Shown piece by piece: positions 5,143 to 7,610 of a DNA stretch of 7,610 nt. The stretch is from CANLBN01 sp047634655 (GTDB taxonomy: Bacteria; Pseudomonadota; Gammaproteobacteria; Pseudomonadales; Cellvibrionaceae). Location of the stretch: the NCBI GenBank assembly GCA_047634655.1, contig JBLIHY010000100.1, forward strand, positions 1-7,610, in the 5' to 3' direction. A program made the translations under genes and the position numbers. The first letter of the stretch is position 1, and every line of letters starts with the position of its first letter. A model generated the notes under the pieces. That model made no database searches and had not been told where the DNA came from. It saw nothing but the letters and a program-made list of their open reading frames with translations.

Positions 5143-6054
5143 TCAATCGTTTTCATCTGCATGAGGAATATTGATACGACTGGTTGCGGTAAATCGGCTT
5201 ATGGGTGTGGGATAATCAGAACTCGTCTTATTATCCAGAAGAACCCAAGGAGCGGAATCATCATTTCTGCCATAAAGTAACCAACGCACCGGATCGCGCC
5301 AAATATAGTCATTGGCCGTGGTCAGCTGGTAGCCATTAACCTTTACCGGCGAGCCAAAGTCATAAATCAGTGGGGTAATATTGAAGTCTAACCATTTGGT
5401 GAGTTTGTCGCCATCATTGGCTTTGTCCGGTTCCTCACTGCTGGGATTCCTACCGTCGGGATTGCTTATTGTAGCTGAAGTGAGATGACGGTTATTTTCA
5501 TCATAAAAATTCAACTCTGCCAATTGCACCATATTAGACCCCGGGGCACTTATATTGCGCACCTTGGTGACCTCGAAACGATAGTAGCGATAAAGGTCTT
5601 CTGGCGCCCTTGTCAAAAACCAGGTAACCAACCCGACAATGACAAACAAACTGACAGTGATGATGGCAATCCACCTCCAGGGAAAGGGTTTTGGTTTTGA
5701 TGCCGTTGGTTTCACCATCACGCTGACCGTGGCGCTGTAGGCAGTGCTTTCGGGGTTTTTGACATCGTATACGCGAAGTTTAAAGTTAAAACTCTTCTGA
5801 CCATCCTCTTCTTTCAGCAAGCCAGCTGGCGGAGCTACGTTGACTTCTATGGTGGAGTCACTGCTCGCTTGCAGGTCGCGCTCAACATCACCGTCAATGG
5901 TCAACCAAGCGGCGGCTTGATCGTCCGCTCTCACCTGAATACCATAACGAATTTGCTTATCTACCGTATTGGATATGTTGAACTGAAACTTTTCCTGCTG
6001 TCCGGCCTGACAATGGATTGATTCCCCTGCCGGGGTGATTTTGACGATAGCCAT
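5143..6054 (-). CDS. Ig-like / transmembrane / discoidin (F5/8 type C) protein, 303 aa
   Basis: Three parts can be seen. Residues 1-117 form an all-beta, Ig-like domain (MAIVKITPAGESIHCQAGQQ ... FNISNTVDKQIRYGIQV ... FKLRVYDVKNPE). There is no signal peptide. A single membrane helix lies at about 128-147 (WIAIITVSLFVIVGLVTWFL), preceded by KPKPFPWR. By the positive-inside rule the Ig-like domain is cytoplasmic and the C-terminal part periplasmic. Residues about 155-290 fit a discoidin or F5/8 type C domain, a carbohydrate- or lipid-binding jelly roll: YRYYRFEVTKVRN, MVQLAELNFYDENN, an N-D-G-D-K-L-T-K-W segment, YDFGSPVKVNGYQLTTANDY, RDPVRWLLYGRNDDSAPWVL. The ATG at 6054 has only a distant GGGA upstream; the frame offers no better start. 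It probably heads a two-gene unit with the DUF4384 lipoprotein. The likely role is linking a cytoplasmic partner with a periplasmic ligand; this is inference. Confidence 0.85.
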   Translation of the reverse strand: MAIVKITPAGESIHCQAGQQEKFQFNISNTVDKQIRYGIQVRADDQAAAWLTIDGDVERDLQASSDSTIEVNVAPPAGLLKEEDGQKSFNFKLRVYDVKNPESTAYSATVSVMVKPTASKPKPFPWRWIAIITVSLFVIVGLVTWFLTRAPEDLYRYYRFEVTKVRNISAPGSNMVQLAELNFYDENNRHLTSATISNPDGRNPSSEEPDKANDGDKLTKWLDFNITPLIYDFGSPVKVNGYQLTTANDYIWRDPVRWLLYGRNDDSAPWVLLDNKTSSDYPTPISRFTATSRINIPHADEND

Positions 6055-6096
6055 ATTGATAATTTTCCCGTGACCGCTGTGAATAACAGCAACTTA

Positions 6097-6135
6097 ATTA
6101 TAATGAAGATAGTTTATTGGTATTTCGAGATTATA
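6097..6135 (-). promoter_or_regulatory. Candidate -10 elements upstream of the discoidin-domain gene
   Basis: On the minus strand two perfect TATAAT hexamers occur in a very AT-rich stretch, at 6130-6135 and 6097-6102, i.e. 76 and 43 bp before the ATG. Neither has a convincing -35 at 16-18 bp or an extended TG. One of them is a plausible start point for the 6054-4215 unit, which lies behind a terminator and needs its own promoter. Confidence 0.4.
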
Positions 6136-6237
6136 CTGATAAAACTTATTGTTAATAGAGGTTAAGCACTCTGTTGACATGAAGCAAGTTAGAGTTGCCT
6201 ATCCGGCTTGGAGAAATTCTTTTGCGCGAACAACTAA

Positions 6238-6274
6238 AGATCAAATCAGGAAATAACCAGTCCTGACCTGATCT
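6238..6274 (-). terminator. Terminator of the large repeat protein gene
   Basis: On the minus strand AGATCAGGTCAGG, an 11-nt loop and CCTGATTTGATCT can pair over 13 positions if the GG opposite TT is counted as two G-U wobbles. The stem is followed by TTAGTTGTT, a moderately T-rich tail. It starts about 24 bp past the stop at 6298, the normal position for an intrinsic terminator. Confidence 0.6.
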
Positions 6275-6297
6275 GCCAACAAAAACCACGGTAGATC

Positions 6298-7610
6298 TTA
6301 TCTAGGCGCTCCCTGTCGCACCCATTCTAACAATTCTCTCCCAAGGTCATTCAAATCATCTTCAGTTACGATGCCATCTGTCCCTGCACCAGAGTCGCAT
6401 AATGGACTGCTTCCCGTATGACTTGTAGCCGTACCGCCACTAGTAAGGCTGAGAGCACTACTATTACAAGCATTTTTAAATAGAATACTGGTTAATAATT
6501 CAGTATCTGTTGTTGGTTCAGCCAGTGTAATGTCGGCGCTATACGCATTATGAGGCGAGTCGTATTGAGAGCCTGTAGTACTGATAGCAACCTGCCTTAA
6601 CGCTTCATAGTCATTATAATTGGGTGGCATGCCATCATATGCTGTCCCATTATGACAACCACTTGCACAATTTACTTGCACAACACCACCAACGGTTAGT
6701 AGCGATGCATGAGTGACAGTTGCTTCAATGGCGACCCTTACTGTCCCTTCACTACTCTGCGGTCCAACAGGATTATCATCCTCTACGGTATAACTGAAAC
6801 TGTCTGCGTTAATACCGGTCAAAAATCTCGGTGGTGTATAGCTAATTTCGTCTTGATCCAGCGTTACTGTTCCACCCTCCTCGCTGGGATTGGAGACTGA
6901 AATAATCCGAAGGGTTAGGCCATCCCCCGCATTATCATTTCCTAATAGGCGTGCGACTGGGATGGTTTCAGTGCTCAATGCCATAACCGTATAGCTATCA
7001 TTCCCAGCTGTTGGAACGCCGAGGGCAGTGACCGTCACGGTCACTGTACTTGGTGATGAAGCTTCGTTAAAGCTGTCGGTCAGTATAAACTGGAAGCTTC
7101 CATCGCCGGATGCAAAAGGTTGTGTCGATGTAAATTCTATCTTGCCATCCGCCGGGGTGTTGGTATTGAGTGTACCGTTTTGCGCGCCGTAAGCCAAAAG
7201 ACCTGGGGTCTCTCCATCACGAATATCTCCGAAAAATGGGCGACAACTTATACTGTCTTCAGTCTGACCAGTGCATAATGATTCGAAGATATCAATAGTA
7301 ACTGAACGACCTTCGTTGACGCTTACGTTTATTTCTTCTCCTGCTACAGGGCTATTATTGTTGACGCGTAGACTGCGTATTTCTTCTGTAGAAGAAAGAA
7401 ACATCGACTGATCACTGACAACCAGGCTAACATCGTAGGTTTCTCCGGGCTGCAACGAAAGCTCATTTAATGGAAAAGCAAGTGCGGCTGTATTAACGAG
7501 ACTGCCGTCTGAATTGGTAATAGGACTGCTGTCGAGGCGCCACTGATACAGATCGGCAAACAGGCTGCCGGAGCCGTCAAACAACTGGGTGCCATCGAAA
7601 TCGATACTAA
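6298..7610 (-). CDS. Large secreted PKD/cadherin-like repeat protein with cytochrome-c-like tail (3' end only)
   Basis: The frame is open to the right edge, so the N-terminus, presumably with a signal peptide, is outside. In the visible part (residues counted from 7584) a PKD-like module (F-D-G-S-G-S ... Y-Q-W ... V-S-L-V-V-S-D, to about 75) is followed by two cadherin or Ig-type modules. One starts N-S-P-V-A-G-E-E and covers about 77-188. The other covers about 190-290 and carries AGNDSYTV, LLGNDNAGDGLTL and ADSFSYTVEDDN, typical of large adhesin-like surface proteins. The C-terminal 120 residues resemble a c-type cytochrome domain: CASGCH (306-311), a G-M-P-P motif with Met319, and an ending E-L-L-E-W-V-R-Q-G-A-P. 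The haem motif has three residues between the cysteines, not two. Cys373 and Cys396 could form a disulfide. It is probably exported and surface-exposed or periplasmic. Its transcript ends at 6238-6274, so it is a separate unit from the genes to its left. Confidence 0.85.
   Translation of the reverse strand, partial: SIDFDGTQLFDGSGSLFADLYQWRLDSSPITNSDGSLVNTAALAFPLNELSLQPGETYDVSLVVSDQSMFLSSTEEIRSLRVNNNSPVAGEEINVSVNEGRSVTIDIFESLCTGQTEDSISCRPFFGDIRDGETPGLLAYGAQNGTLNTNTPADGKIEFTSTQPFASGDGSFQFILTDSFNEASSPSTVTVTVTALGVPTAGNDSYTVMALSTETIPVARLLGNDNAGDGLTLRIISVSNPSEEGGTVTLDQDEISYTPPRFLTGINADSFSYTVEDDNPVGPQSSEGTVRVAIEATVTHASLLTVGGVVQVNCASGCHNGTAYDGMPPNYNDYEALRQVAISTTGSQYDSPHNAYSADITLAEPTTDTELLTSILFKNACNSSALSLTSGGTATSHTGSSPLCDSGAGTDGIVTEDDLNDLGRELLEWVRQGAPR

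Overview
The window looks like an accessory, decaying stretch of a Gram-negative, probably marine-type gammaproteobacterial chromosome. The indications are an rluE-type pseudouridine synthase remnant, an autotransporter-type outer-membrane barrel ending in Phe, a lipobox lipoprotein and an IS66-like/IS1182-like transposase graveyard. The genus cannot be named from sequence alone. Every clear protein-coding gene is on the minus strand; the only plus-strand coding material recognised is a broken glutaredoxin.

Left third (1-2160) is mostly relics. Bases 1-372 carry two unrelated transposase fragments fused in one reading frame. Bases 576-981 hold a tidy, self-contained small-gene unit: promoter-like sites, a leader with a 9-bp tandem repeat, a strong ribosome binding site, a 61-residue protein and a perfect terminator. 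Bases 1065-1521 hold the 3' ends of a glutaredoxin gene (+) and an rluE gene (-), convergent and overlapping, both frameshifted and both lacking their 5' ends. Bases 1522-2160 have no gene, only hairpins, a 16-bp tandem duplication, a REP-like palindrome and a possible bidirectional terminator.

Middle (2172-4127): an unrecognised 199-residue, single-pass membrane-anchored protein with six cysteines, then an autotransporter-type beta-barrel pseudogene with three lesions (no start or signal peptide, an in-frame TGA, and a frameshift just before the last strand).

Right half (4215-7610) is a set of envelope genes all reading leftward. First comes the 3' end of a large secreted PKD/cadherin-like repeat protein with a cytochrome-c-like tail, closed by a terminator. 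Then follow a membrane protein with an Ig-like domain, one transmembrane helix and a discoidin (F5/8 type C) domain, and a DUF4384 lipoprotein 100 bp downstream. The last two probably form one transcription unit. With the barrel relic and the Cys-rich anchored protein they may be the remains of a larger cell-envelope locus; that grouping is inference.

Caution: the inferred frameshifts all sit in or beside short homopolymers (T7, G4, T3), so sequencing error must be excluded before the genes are called dead.
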